DNA of 43,656 nucleotides from Rubrivivax sp. (GTDB taxonomy: Bacteria > Pseudomonadota > Gammaproteobacteria > Burkholderiales > Burkholderiaceae_C), in the NCBI GenBank assembly GCA_016789865.1, contig JAEUPC010000142.1, forward strand, positions 1 through 43,656. The letters are read 5' to 3'. This document shows, in pieces, positions 7,901 to 16,259 of this stretch. Every line of letters starts with the position of its first letter. Within the stretch, counting starts at the first letter, position 1. Under the pieces are notes generated by a model that worked only from the letters and a program-made list of their open reading frames with translations, had not been told where the DNA came from and ran no database searches. The translations under genes were made by a program, and so were the position numbers.

Positions 7901-10801
7901 TCAGCCCAACGACTCCGCCGCCGCAGCCAAGTCGCCACGCACCAGTGCCTTCCTCGCCTTGACCAGTGAGCCCGGGTCCTGAAGCAAGCGCATGAACGGC
8001 TTCGCTGTCCCGGGCGGTCCGACGATCAACCCTCCGGCCAGCTCGCCATCGCGAACGACGAGGCGCCACCACGCGTCGGAGCCCGCAGCGGCCTCCAGCG
8101 AGTCGTCGCCCGGGCGCGGGGCGATGTCGCCGAAGCTGCGCACATCGATGCCGTCACACTTCAGTTGAACCACCTGGCGCGCAGCCGCCACTGCGCCCGT
8201 CTCGCCGAAGACGCTGTCCACGACGACCGCAGCTTGCGCCGCGCCGATGGGCCACAACCCTCGTGGGCTGCCTTCCAGCTCGGCGCAGTCGCCCGCGGCG
8301 AGGATGAAGGGGTCACTGGTTCGCATCTGTGCGTCGACCCGGATCCCTGCCCCCACCGACAGACCGGCCTGCTGGGCCAGATGCACATTGGGCTGGATGC
8401 CCAGGCACGCCACATAAAGGTCAGCCCGCACCCTGGGGCCGTGCGCCAGCCACGCGGCGCCGATTTCGGGCGTGCCGTCGTAGCGTGTTACCTGGACCCC
8501 GGTGACGACCTGCACCCCCAGGCTCTCGAGGTATGAGCCGAGCACGGCTGCGCCACGATCGTCCAGCTGAGCATTCATCAGCCGCTCGGCGCGCTGCAGC
8601 AGCGCTACGCGCAGGCCGAGCTTGTGCAGCGCATCGGCAGCCTCGACCCCGAGCACACCGCCGCCCACGACCACGGCGCGCCGTGCCCGCGCGGCACGCA
8701 CGTACTCGCGGATCGAGGTGGCATCTTCGGCGGTTCGAAGGACAAACGCGTTCGGATGCTCCATGAACCCCGGGTCGGGCACGCTGGCACGGGCCCCGGT
8801 GGCGAGGATGAGCCGGTCGTAGGGCAACCACTCACCGCCGGTGAGCCCCAGTCGCTTCTGTTCTCGGTCGATGCGGGCCGCCACACGGCCGTGCAGCAAC
8901 TGGACGGCGTTGGACTGCGCCCAGTCAGGCGGCACGAGGTGCAGCGCCTCCATGCCTTCGGCGTCATAGACCAGCCGCCCGATGCCCATGCGGTTGTAGA
9001 AGCGATGGGGCTCGTTGGCCACGATCGTGATGTGCAGGCGCGGGCTGCCACGCCGCAGGCCTTCGGCCACGCTCATGCCGGCCACGCCATTGCCGACGAT
9101 TACCACGCGCGTCACGTCGGTCCCCCGGGCGCGGTCGAGCCTCGCGGCGGCAGCGATGGTGGCGGGGTCGGCCCGCGGCGCCGCCGATCGGGCGTCTCGG
9201 TCGATCGTCACCGGGCCGCCGACGACGCACATGCAGGCCAGGCGCACGTTGCTGTCCAGGCCCATGCGGCGCAACGTGGCCCGCTCGTCGGCGCTCATTG
9301 CCGAAAGGTGCTCCGCGCCGGAGCAGATGGCCACGGCGTCGGCCCCGCATACGCCCGAGCGACAGCCGTAGCTGATCTTCAGGCCGGCCTTCTCGATCGC
9401 CTCCAGGAGCGTGCCGTCGCTGGCCGCCTGGAAGGTGATCCCGGTTTCGCGGTCGGTCACGTCGACCGCGTGGCTTTGCGCCAGGCGGTCCTTCAGGCTT
9501 CGGGCGCCGCCGAATCGCGACTTGTTCTGTCCGGCGCCTGCCGGCAGGATGCTGCCCTGCCCCTGCGTGCGGGCCGTGCGCGCCGCCTCGGCGGCCCGCT
9601 CGTAGCGGCGTTCGGCGCGCAGCCCGCCCTGCGCCAGCGCCAGCGCCAGCAGCACGCCTGCGCTGCGCGACAGGTGCGCCAGCCATTCCGGCGCCGCGCC
9701 CCCCACGAGCCGACCGATCGTCTGCACGATGATCGGGCCGGCAAAGAAGTAGAAGATCGAGATCGCCACAGCGCCGAAGGCCAGCGAGATGCGATAGGGG
9801 TTGGTCGGAGCGAAGGCCACCGTGAGCCCGTACAGCCCGGCCGACGCGGCGCTGGCGCCCAGCAGCAGGGCCAAGCCCAGGCCCGGATGGGTGACGCCCA
9901 GCGGCTGGGCCAGAAAGTAGCCCAGCAGCAGGCCGGGCAACAGGCCCATGAACAGCCGGCGCTGTGCGGCGTACCGCGGATCGTCGTCGTACACGTCGCT
10001 GAACACGGCGGCGCGCGGGTTGAAGTCGTAGCAGTTCTTCTGGCAACCCAGGCACGGTTCGCAGTAGCCGTTGCGCACCAGCACCATCGGCGCCTGGCCA
10101 TAGGTGCGCTGGATCGGCCCCAGTGGGCAGAAAGTGCCGCACCATCCGCTGCGGCCCTTGAAGAGGGCGCCGCCGACGAGCGCCGCCCCCAGCATCACCA
10201 GCACGAGCCCACCCAGCGTCGGGCCGTGGTGGTTGAGCCAGGGCTGTCGCAGCGCCACCGCGCCGATGAACAGACCCAGCGCAATCGTGAAGGCACCGTT
10301 CTTCAGCCCCGGTGGCAGCTCGGCGGCTCGGCCGCGGCCCAGCGAGCGCGGCAGCTGATTCAGCGCGGCCATCGGGCAGATCTGCCGCCACAGGCCTGGG
10401 GCGATGATCAGCAGCGCCGGTACCACCGGAATGGCCAGCCCCCAGAACAACAGCAACCCCAGCTCGGGCCGCGTGAACAGCAGCCCCGCAAGCACCAGCG
10501 CCACGGCCAACGCCGCGCCGCGCAGGGCCACCCACACCCAGGTCGGCACCAGACGCGGCAACTGCGTGTAGTTGCGGAAGTGCCGTGCCGACGATTCGGT
10601 GAACTGCGCCTCCCGCGCCTCGCGCGTGGCGGCATCCAGCGCGGCGCGCGCCGCGTCGGCGGGCGACGCCGTGGTCGCGGGCCTTGGCGGGTTGGCCGAG
10701 GCAGCGGCGGCAGTCAGGGCCCGCGGCGGCGGGCCTTTCACGACGGTGGGAGGTGTGGCCGCAGGAGCGGCGGGCTTGATGGGAATGGGCGCGCGACTCA
10801 T
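7901..10801 (-). CDS. Membrane redox fusion: 4Fe-4S membrane module + [2Fe-2S] ferredoxin + FAD/NAD(P)H oxidoreductase
   Basis: A 966-residue single-frame fusion. Residues 1-75 are an Ala/Pro-rich tail. Residues about 85-395 form a multi-span membrane module like NapH/NosR/CcoG with C142 in RQICPM, then WCGTFCPLGP (C221, C225) and a 4Fe-4S motif C247-x2-C250-x2-C253-x3-C257. Residues about 440-535 are a plant-type [2Fe-2S] ferredoxin domain with C480-x4-C485, but Asp (D488) where the third Cys should be; C493 and C523/C525 are other possible ligands. Residues about 565-860 are a rubredoxin-reductase/NirB-like flavoprotein with two dinucleotide motifs (GNGVAG at 570, GGGVLG at 713), ATGA and AAGDCAE. 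The likely path is NAD(P)H to FAD to Fe-S to a membrane or periplasmic acceptor, unidentified. It is last in an apparent operon with the CNB and FHA genes (14-nt gap). Confidence 0.9.
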   Translation of the reverse strand: MSRAPIPIKPAAPAATPPTVVKGPPPRALTAAAASANPPRPATTASPADAARAALDAATREAREAQFTESSARHFRNYTQLPRLVPTWVWVALRGAALAVALVLAGLLFTRPELGLLLFWGLAIPVVPALLIIAPGLWRQICPMAALNQLPRSLGRGRAAELPPGLKNGAFTIALGLFIGAVALRQPWLNHHGPTLGGLVLVMLGAALVGGALFKGRSGWCGTFCPLGPIQRTYGQAPMVLVRNGYCEPCLGCQKNCYDFNPRAAVFSDVYDDDPRYAAQRRLFMGLLPGLLLGYFLAQPLGVTHPGLGLALLLGASAASAGLYGLTVAFAPTNPYRISLAFGAVAISIFYFFAGPIIVQTIGRLVGGAAPEWLAHLSRSAGVLLALALAQGGLRAERRYERAAEAARTARTQGQGSILPAGAGQNKSRFGGARSLKDRLAQSHAVDVTDRETGITFQAASDGTLLEAIEKAGLKISYGCRSGVCGADAVAICSGAEHLSAMSADERATLRRMGLDSNVRLACMCVVGGPVTIDRDARSAAPRADPATIAAAARLDRARGTDVTRVVIVGNGVAGMSVAEGLRRGSPRLHITIVANEPHRFYNRMGIGRLVYDAEGMEALHLVPPDWAQSNAVQLLHGRVAARIDREQKRLGLTGGEWLPYDRLILATGARASVPDPGFMEHPNAFVLRTAEDATSIREYVRAARARRAVVVGGGVLGVEAADALHKLGLRVALLQRAERLMNAQLDDRGAAVLGSYLESLGVQVVTGVQVTRYDGTPEIGAAWLAHGPRVRADLYVACLGIQPNVHLAQQAGLSVGAGIRVDAQMRTSDPFILAAGDCAELEGSPRGLWPIGAAQAAVVVDSVFGETGAVAAARQVVQLKCDGIDVRSFGDIAPRPGDDSLEAAAGSDAWWRLVVRDGELAGGLIVGPPGTAKPFMRLLQDPGSLVKARKALVRGDLAAAAESLG

Positions 10802-10815
10802 CGCTGCGGCGTGCC

Positions 10816-11322
10816 TCAGTCGCCGCCCTGAAGGCGGCGCAACCGCGCGGCCACCGTCGCTCCCAGGTCACGCAGCAATGTCACCGCGATGCGCGGCTGC
10901 CAGGCGGCCAGCTGGAGCAGCGCTTCGCGCGAGAGCAGCAGCACCTCGGCGCTGCCGCGCGCCCTCACCCGCACCGTGGCCGGCGCACCGTCAAGGAAGC
11001 CCAGCATGCCGAACACGTCGCCCTCTTCGCGCAGTTCGGCAGGCACCGGCGCGGCGCCGGGGCCGGGGCCCGGGGGCTTCGCCACTTCGACCACCCCGCT
11101 GGCCACGAAGCCCAGCACGCCAGCCGGCTGACCGACGTCGATGATCACCGCGCCTGCCGGGTAGCGCCGCTGCGCCGTGAAGCCGATGAACTTCTCCCAG
11201 TCCTCTTCGCTGATCTCGCCCAGGATCGCGCGGCCCGGGTCGGCCAGGTCGCGGGCCACCGCCGGCGCCGGTGCCGGCGCGGCAGTGGGTGCGGCGCCAT
11301 ACTGGAAGAAGTCGTTGGCCAT
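10816..11322 (-). CDS. Stand-alone cyclic-nucleotide-binding-fold protein
   Basis: A 168-residue protein with one CNB (CAP/PKA regulatory-type) domain at about 35-160 and no DNA-binding helix-turn-helix, so it is not a Crp/Fnr regulator. The beta-barrel reads RRYPAGAVIIDVGQPAGVLGFVASGVVEV, and the phosphate-binding cassette region is GDVFGMLGFLDGAPATVRV. The cassette's usual Glu (FGE) is Met here and its Arg (R-S/T-A) is missing, so ordinary cAMP/cGMP binding is doubtful. A Pro/Gly/Ala loop (about 82-95) is inserted before the cassette. The ATG at 11322 has a good RBS (AGGAGA). The frame is open to 11406 but lacks domain character there. It lies between the FHA gene (99-nt gap) and the redox fusion (14-nt gap). 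Confidence 0.87.
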   Translation of the reverse strand: MANDFFQYGAAPTAAPAPAPAVARDLADPGRAILGEISEEDWEKFIGFTAQRRYPAGAVIIDVGQPAGVLGFVASGVVEVAKPPGPGPGAAPVPAELREEGDVFGMLGFLDGAPATVRVRARGSAEVLLLSREALLQLAAWQPRIAVTLLRDLGATVAARLRRLQGGD

Positions 11323-11421
11323 CGCGATGTCTCCTGCCCGCGGGCCCGGCAGCAAGCGGACGCAGGACCTGCGGCCGCCGAGCCCGGCGGGTTGCCCCGC
11401 GCCCAAGGACGCGGCAGGGCG

Positions 11422-12594
11422 CTAGCGTACAGCCTTCTCGGGCGCCGCCCGCTCGGCCAGCTTCGGGTCGTCGTAGGCTGCCCCGACGTACGTCGAGAGC
11501 GCATCGGCCAGGCCCTCCTCCCAGGCCTTGCCCACGCCCACGCCCAGTGCGGTCCACAGGCTGCCGTAGATCTTCCACAGGCGCGCGGGGTCGCCGCCGC
11601 CCTGCCCGATGCGCTCGATGGCCGATGGCGCCAGCTGCTCGCCCAGCCGCTCGCCCGCCACGGCAAAAGCCAGCAGCAGCCGCTGCATGTGCTGCCCGAG
11701 TTCGCTGTGCGCCCGCACGAGCACGGCTTCGGCCTCCTCGCCCGAGGTCAGCAGCGCAGTGATGGCCTCCTCGGGCCCCGGCGCCATGCGCAGCCGGGCC
11801 GCTTCGGATTTGGCCAGCCCCACCGGCGCGCGGCTGCCCAGTTCGCGCAGTTGCCGCGCCTGGGCCGACATCTGGCGATGCAGCGCCAGCACGGCCACGC
11901 GCAGCAGGCGGGCGACGCGCTCCGCGGCGACGGCGGGATCGTTGACGCCCAGGGCCTCTACCGGAACGCCCAGGCCGCCGGCCAGGCGCTGCAGCACGTC
12001 GGTGGTGCCCGGCGGTGCGCGGCGCGCGGCCTCGCGCGGCGCCGGCACCGCAGCCGCCTCGGCCTTCGGTGCCGCCGCCCGCAGTTCCTCCAGCACTTCC
12101 TTGGGAGGCGGCTTGCTGATGCGCGTCAGGCCGGTCTTCACGTCGGCAGACGCGACCCCGGGCTGCAGCGGGGCCTGCTGCCAATCGGCGCCCACCATCG
12201 CGGCGGGGTCGCCGCCTCGCCGCGGACCCGGCGCCGCCACCGGTGCAGCCGGCTTGGCCGCGGCGCCCTGCGCGTCGGGGACCACCGAGACCTCGAACTG
12301 GTAGCTGCCCAGACCCACGCGGTCACCGTGCCGAAGCACGTGGTCGGCGGGCAGCCGCTCGCGTGCGCCATTGACGAAGGTGCCGTTGGTCGAGGTGTCT
12401 CGCAGCACCTGCCGGCCTTCGATGCGCACGATCTCGCAGTGCCGCGCCGACAGCGCCAACTGCCGGTCGGCGATGGGCCAGTCGCATGACGGGTCTCGCC
12501 CGATCACGAACTTGGCCGCATCGGGCGGCACGTTGACCACCAGGCGCACCCCATCGGCGTTCTCCGCGCCGCGCACGAGTTTCAGGCTGAGCAT
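11422..12594 (-). CDS. FHA-domain protein with type VI secretion-type C-terminal domain
   Basis: A 390-residue protein. The N-terminal FHA domain (about 5-105) has the conserved phosphothreonine-binding residues: G32-R33, S49-x-x-H52 and the N70-G71-T-x-V-N-G stretch. A disordered Pro/Ala/Lys linker (105-210) leads to a helical C-terminal region (about 215-380, with LLRVAVLALHRQMSAQARQL and WEEGLADALSTYVGAAYDDPKLAERA) matching the domain found in TagH/Fha/ImpI proteins of type VI secretion. No other type VI genes are in the window, so this looks like an orphan adaptor. The frame runs open to 13971 only as antisense of the acyl-CoA dehydrogenase; the ATG at 12594 starts the FHA fold directly. 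It is first of the FHA-CNB-redox run. Confidence 0.88.
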   Translation of the reverse strand: MLSLKLVRGAENADGVRLVVNVPPDAAKFVIGRDPSCDWPIADRQLALSARHCEIVRIEGRQVLRDTSTNGTFVNGARERLPADHVLRHGDRVGLGSYQFEVSVVPDAQGAAAKPAAPVAAPGPRRGGDPAAMVGADWQQAPLQPGVASADVKTGLTRISKPPPKEVLEELRAAAPKAEAAAVPAPREAARRAPPGTTDVLQRLAGGLGVPVEALGVNDPAVAAERVARLLRVAVLALHRQMSAQARQLRELGSRAPVGLAKSEAARLRMAPGPEEAITALLTSGEEAEAVLVRAHSELGQHMQRLLLAFAVAGERLGEQLAPSAIERIGQGGGDPARLWKIYGSLWTALGVGVGKAWEEGLADALSTYVGAAYDDPKLAERAAPEKAVR

Positions 12595-12756
12595 GATGCG
12601 CCGATGATGCCGCAGCGCAGCAGGCCATCCAATCCCTATGGGTTCCGGGCCGCTGCCGCGCTGTGGGGCCAGCCGCCGCCGACGGCGCGAACGCCGTGCT
12701 ACAACGTGCCACCGAACTCCCCTCGCACGCGGCAGCTTCGCGCTGGCCGGAATGCC

Positions 12757-13935
12757 ATGGACCTGAACTTCACACCTGCCGAACTCGCGTTTCGCGCCCG
12801 CATCCGCGAGTGGGTGGCCGCCAGCCTGCCACGCGACATCAGCCAGAAGGTGCTGCTGGCCCAGCACCTCACGCGCGACGACATGCAGCGCTGGGCGAAG
12901 ATCCTCGGCCAGCAGGGCTGGCTGGGCTGGGGCTGGCCGCAAGAGTTCGGCGGCCCGGGCTGGAGCGCCGTGCAGAAGCACCTGTTCGAGGAGGAGTGCG
13001 CCCGCGCCGGCGCGCCGCGCGTGGCGCCGTTCGGGCCGATCATGGTGGCGCCGGTCATCATGGCCTTCGGCAGCGCCGAGCAGCAGCGGCGCTTCCTGCC
13101 CGGCATCGCCAGCGGCGAGGTGTGGTGGAGCCAGGGCTACAGCGAGCCCGGCGCGGGCAGCGATCTCGCCTCCCTGAAGACCCGCGCCGAGAGACGCGGC
13201 GACAGGTACGTCGTCAACGGCCAGAAGACCTGGACCACGCTGGGCCAATACGGCGAATGGATCTTCTGCCTGGTGCGCACCAGCAGCGATGGCAAGCCGC
13301 AAACCGGCATCAGCTTCCTGCTCATCGACATGAAGAGCCCGGGCGTCACGGTGCGGCCGATCCGCCTGATGGATGGCGAGTGCGAGGTCAACGAGGTCTT
13401 CTTCGACAACGTGGAGGTGCCTGCCGAGAACCTCGTCGGCGAAGAGAACAAGGGCTGGACCTACGCCAAGCACCTGCTGGCGCACGAGCGCACCAACATC
13501 GCCGATGTCAACCGTGCCAAGCGCGAACTGGAGCGGCTCAAGCGCATCGCCAGGGCCGAAGGCGTGTGGGACGACCTGCGTTTCCGAGACCAGATCGCGC
13601 TGCTCGAGGTGGACGTGGTGGCGCTGGAGATGCTGGTGCTGCGCGTGCTCTGGGCGGAAACGGGCGGCAAGCAGAGCCTGGACATCGCCGGGCTGCTGAA
13701 GATCAAGGGCAGCGAGATCCAGCAGCGCTACACGGAGCTCATGATGCTGGCCTGCGGCCCCTACGCCGTGCCCTTCATCCGCGAGGCCATGGAAGCCGGC
13801 TGGCAGGGCGACCATGTCGGCGCCGCGCACTGCGCCACTGCCGGCTTCATGTACCTCAACTACCGCAAGACCACGATCTACGGCGGCAGCAACGAGGTCC
13901 AGCGCAACATCGTCGCGCAGACGGTGCTGGGCTGA
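12757..13935 (+). CDS. Acyl-CoA dehydrogenase (first of a pair)
   Basis: A 392-residue FAD-dependent acyl-CoA dehydrogenase that introduces an alpha-beta double bond in an acyl-CoA. It shows the N-terminal helical domain, the FAD/substrate block WWSQGYSEPGAGSDLASL and NGQKTWTT, and the C-terminal TTIYGGSNEVQRNIVAQTVLG containing the Glu-x-Gln-Arg-Asn that closes the FAD/substrate site. It most resembles the large subunit of pimeloyl-CoA-type or steroid/bile-acid-type dehydrogenases. The ATG at 12757 (MDLNFTPAEL) is the family start; upstream frame is antisense or spacer. It lies divergent to the FHA gene. The next gene follows after 19 nt, suggesting they form a heteromeric enzyme. Confidence 0.93.
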   Translation: MDLNFTPAELAFRARIREWVAASLPRDISQKVLLAQHLTRDDMQRWAKILGQQGWLGWGWPQEFGGPGWSAVQKHLFEEECARAGAPRVAPFGPIMVAPVIMAFGSAEQQRRFLPGIASGEVWWSQGYSEPGAGSDLASLKTRAERRGDRYVVNGQKTWTTLGQYGEWIFCLVRTSSDGKPQTGISFLLIDMKSPGVTVRPIRLMDGECEVNEVFFDNVEVPAENLVGEENKGWTYAKHLLAHERTNIADVNRAKRELERLKRIARAEGVWDDLRFRDQIALLEVDVVALEMLVLRVLWAETGGKQSLDIAGLLKIKGSEIQQRYTELMMLACGPYAVPFIREAMEAGWQGDHVGAAHCATAGFMYLNYRKTTIYGGSNEVQRNIVAQTVLG

Positions 13936-13954
13936 ACGACGAGGGGCCACGGAC

Positions 13955-15082
13955 ATGGACTTTGACTTCACCGAAGATCAGCAGTCGTTGCGCGACGCCG
14001 TGCGGCGCTGGGTGGACAAGGGCTTTCCCTTCGAGCGCCGGCACGCGTTGGCCAGGGCCGGTGGCGCGACGCGCGAGGTGTGGGGTGAGCTGGCCGAGCT
14101 GGGCCTGGCCGGCCTGGCCATCCCCGAGGCCCACGGCGGCCTGGGCTTCGGCGCCGTCGAGGCGATGGTGGTCAACGAGGAGTTGGGGCGAGGGCTCGTC
14201 AACGCGCCCTTCACGCACGCCGCACTCGTGGCGCCTGCCCTGCTGGCCGCCGGGCCCGCGGCCGTGCAGGCGCACTGGCTGCCGCGCATGGCCACCGCCC
14301 AGGCGCTGGTGGTGCTGGCCCATCAGGAACGGGCCGCGCGCTACCGGTTGAACCACGTGGCCACCCGCGCAGCACGCCGGGGCGACGCCTGGGTAATTGA
14401 CGGCGCCAAGAGCCTGGTGCCCGCCGGCGACGAGGCCGACGGATTCATCGTGCCGGCACGCATCGGCGGGGCGGTGGACGATGCGGCGGGCGTCGGCCTG
14501 TTCCTCGTCGAACGTGGCGCAGCCGCGGTGCGTGGCTACCCTACGCAGGACGGCGCCCGCGCCGCGGAGCTGACGCTGACGTCGGCGCCAGCCGCGCTCA
14601 TCGCCGAAGACGGCCTCGGCGCGCTCGAGCACGCCATCGACGTGGGCCTGGCCGGCTGCGCCGCCGAGGCGGTGGGCGTGATGGACCGCTACGTGGAGCT
14701 GACCGTCGAATACATGAACACGCGCCGGCAGTTCGGCGTGCCGATCGCCGGCTTCCAGGCGCTGCGCCACCGCATGGCTGACATCAAGATGCAGCTGGAA
14801 CTTGCGCGCTCGATGAGCTACTTCGCCACGCTCAAGCTCGGCGAGCCGGCGCCGCAGCGGCGCCGCGCCGTGGCGCAGGCGCGCGTGCAGCTTGGCCACA
14901 GCATGCGTTTCGTCGGCCAGCAGGGCGTGCAGCTGCACGGCGGCATCGGCATCACCGACGAGTACCAGGGCAGCCACTACTTCAAGCGCCTGACGGTGCT
15001 CGAAACGGTGTTCGGCGACACCTTGCATCACCTGGGCGAGGTGTCCTCGCGCATGCAGGACACGGCTGGCGTCTTCGCCTGA
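13955..15082 (+). CDS. Acyl-CoA dehydrogenase (second of a pair)
   Basis: A 375-residue acyl-CoA dehydrogenase homologue resembling the small subunit of the pimeloyl-CoA dehydrogenase type. It begins MDFDFTEDQQSLRDAVRRW and carries EYMNTRRQFGVPIAGFQALRHRMADI and the QQGVQLHGGIGITDEYQGSHYFKRL block, but its C-terminus lacks the (A/S)NE-x-Q-R element present in the upstream partner. The complementary loss fits alpha2beta2 acyl-CoA dehydrogenases in which each chain supplies part of the FAD or active site, as established for mycobacterial ChsE-type enzymes. RBS GAGGGG 8 nt before the ATG at 13955. The substrate is not predictable here. Confidence 0.92.
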   Translation: MDFDFTEDQQSLRDAVRRWVDKGFPFERRHALARAGGATREVWGELAELGLAGLAIPEAHGGLGFGAVEAMVVNEELGRGLVNAPFTHAALVAPALLAAGPAAVQAHWLPRMATAQALVVLAHQERAARYRLNHVATRAARRGDAWVIDGAKSLVPAGDEADGFIVPARIGGAVDDAAGVGLFLVERGAAAVRGYPTQDGARAAELTLTSAPAALIAEDGLGALEHAIDVGLAGCAAEAVGVMDRYVELTVEYMNTRRQFGVPIAGFQALRHRMADIKMQLELARSMSYFATLKLGEPAPQRRRAVAQARVQLGHSMRFVGQQGVQLHGGIGITDEYQGSHYFKRLTVLETVFGDTLHHLGEVSSRMQDTAGVFA

Positions 15083-15135
15083 CCCGTTCTGCCCGCGGCG
15101 ACGTCATCGGACCGCCAGGACGACGCCCAGAGCCC

Positions 15136-16155
15136 GTGGCCGACTCACCACCGCCGTTGCCCGAGCTCGCCCCGGGCGCCATCACGGACGTTGCCGGTGT
15201 GCACGTCGGCCACGCGTCGGTGGCCGGCCGGCCCAGCGGCTGCACGGTCGTGCTGTGTCCCGAAAACCGGGCCACCACCGGCGGTGTCGCCGTGCGCGGT
15301 GGCGCCCCAGGCACCCGCGAGACCGACCTGCTGCGCCCTGAGAACACCGTGGCCGAGGTGCATGCCGTGTTGCTGACCGGCGGCAGTGCTTTCGGGCTGG
15401 ACGCCGCTGCGGGGGTGATGAGATGGCTTGATGAGCGAGGTCGCGGCCTCGCGGTGGGCCCGGCCCGGGTGCCCATCGTGCCGGCGGCGGTGCTGTTCGA
15501 CCTGTGGCTGGGCGACGCACGCCTGCGGCCCGATGCCGCCACGGGCCACGCAGCGTGCCAAGCCGCCTCGGCACAGCCGCCAGCCCAGGGCAACCATGGC
15601 GCCGGCCTGGGCGCCGCGGTGGGCAAGCTGTTCGGCATCGCCCGGGCCTGCAAGGGCGGCATCGGCACGGCGTCATTGCGCCTGGGCCGCTTCACGGTCG
15701 GGGCGCTGGTGGCCGTGAACGCCATCGGTGACGTGCTCGACGACGCCGGCCAGGTGCTCGCCGGCGCGCGCAGCGAAGACGGCCGCAGCTTCATCGACGC
15801 GCGGCGTGCCCTGCTGCGAGGTGTGGCGCCGGTGCCGGTGCTGGAGCGCATGGCCGGAACGGCCACGACCATCGGCGTTGTCGCCACCGATGCGCGCCTG
15901 GACAAGGCCGCGGCCACTCAACTGGCAGCGCTGGCCCACCACGGCCTCAGCCGGGCCATCAACCCGGTGACGGTGAACGATGGCGACACGCTGTTCGCGC
16001 TGGCCACCGGTGGTGCCGGCGTCGGCGGCGACCTCGGCACGCTGGGTGCGCTGGCCGCCGAGGCGGTGAGCCGTGCCATCCGCAACGCGGTGCTGGCCGC
16101 GGAACCGCTTGCACATCCGCCGCTGCCGGCCCTGCGGTCGCTGCGCGGGTTGTAG
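15136..16155 (+). CDS. P1/S58-family peptidase (DmpA/NylC-like Ntn hydrolase)
   Basis: A 339-residue member of the self-processing P1 family (MEROPS S58), which includes L-aminopeptidase D-Ala-esterase DmpA, beta-peptidyl aminopeptidases and nylon oligomer hydrolase NylC. Hallmarks are the start AITDVAGVHVGH, the TGGSAFGLDAAAGVMRWL block, GAGLGAAVGKLFG, the conserved Asn in AVNAIGDV (N195) and GTATTIGVVATD, where T244/T245 is the likely autocleavage site releasing the nucleophile (position inferred by family analogy). Cytoplasmic; no signal peptide. GTG at 15136 is the best start since it leads directly into the family N-terminus. It follows the second dehydrogenase after 53 nt and may be co-transcribed. 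It ends tail to tail with the GT2 gene. Confidence 0.88.
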   Translation: MADSPPPLPELAPGAITDVAGVHVGHASVAGRPSGCTVVLCPENRATTGGVAVRGGAPGTRETDLLRPENTVAEVHAVLLTGGSAFGLDAAAGVMRWLDERGRGLAVGPARVPIVPAAVLFDLWLGDARLRPDAATGHAACQAASAQPPAQGNHGAGLGAAVGKLFGIARACKGGIGTASLRLGRFTVGALVAVNAIGDVLDDAGQVLAGARSEDGRSFIDARRALLRGVAPVPVLERMAGTATTIGVVATDARLDKAAATQLAALAHHGLSRAINPVTVNDGDTLFALATGGAGVGGDLGTLGALAAEAVSRAIRNAVLAAEPLAHPPLPALRSLRGL

Positions 16156-16259
16156 GGGGCAGGTCGGCCCGGCGGTGTGTGTTGACGCACCTGGCTCTGG
16201 CAGCGCTGGGCCCACTGGGGTGGCCCGAAGGGTCGGGCAGTTGGCCGGCCGCTGCCTGC

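Noticed and set aside
8624-10831. Plus-strand open frame of 735 codons opposite the redox fusion
   Set aside because: Antisense of a gene with clear motifs; composition and lack of domains mark it as a shadow.
7901-12594. Part of a type VI secretion cluster
   Set aside because: Only the FHA C-terminal domain hints at this; no tss genes, ClpV, VgrG or Hcp are present in the window.
11422-13971. Very long minus-strand open frame of 849 codons
   Set aside because: Only the last 390 codons (from ATG 12594) encode the FHA protein. The upstream part is antisense to the acyl-CoA dehydrogenase, an effect of high GC.
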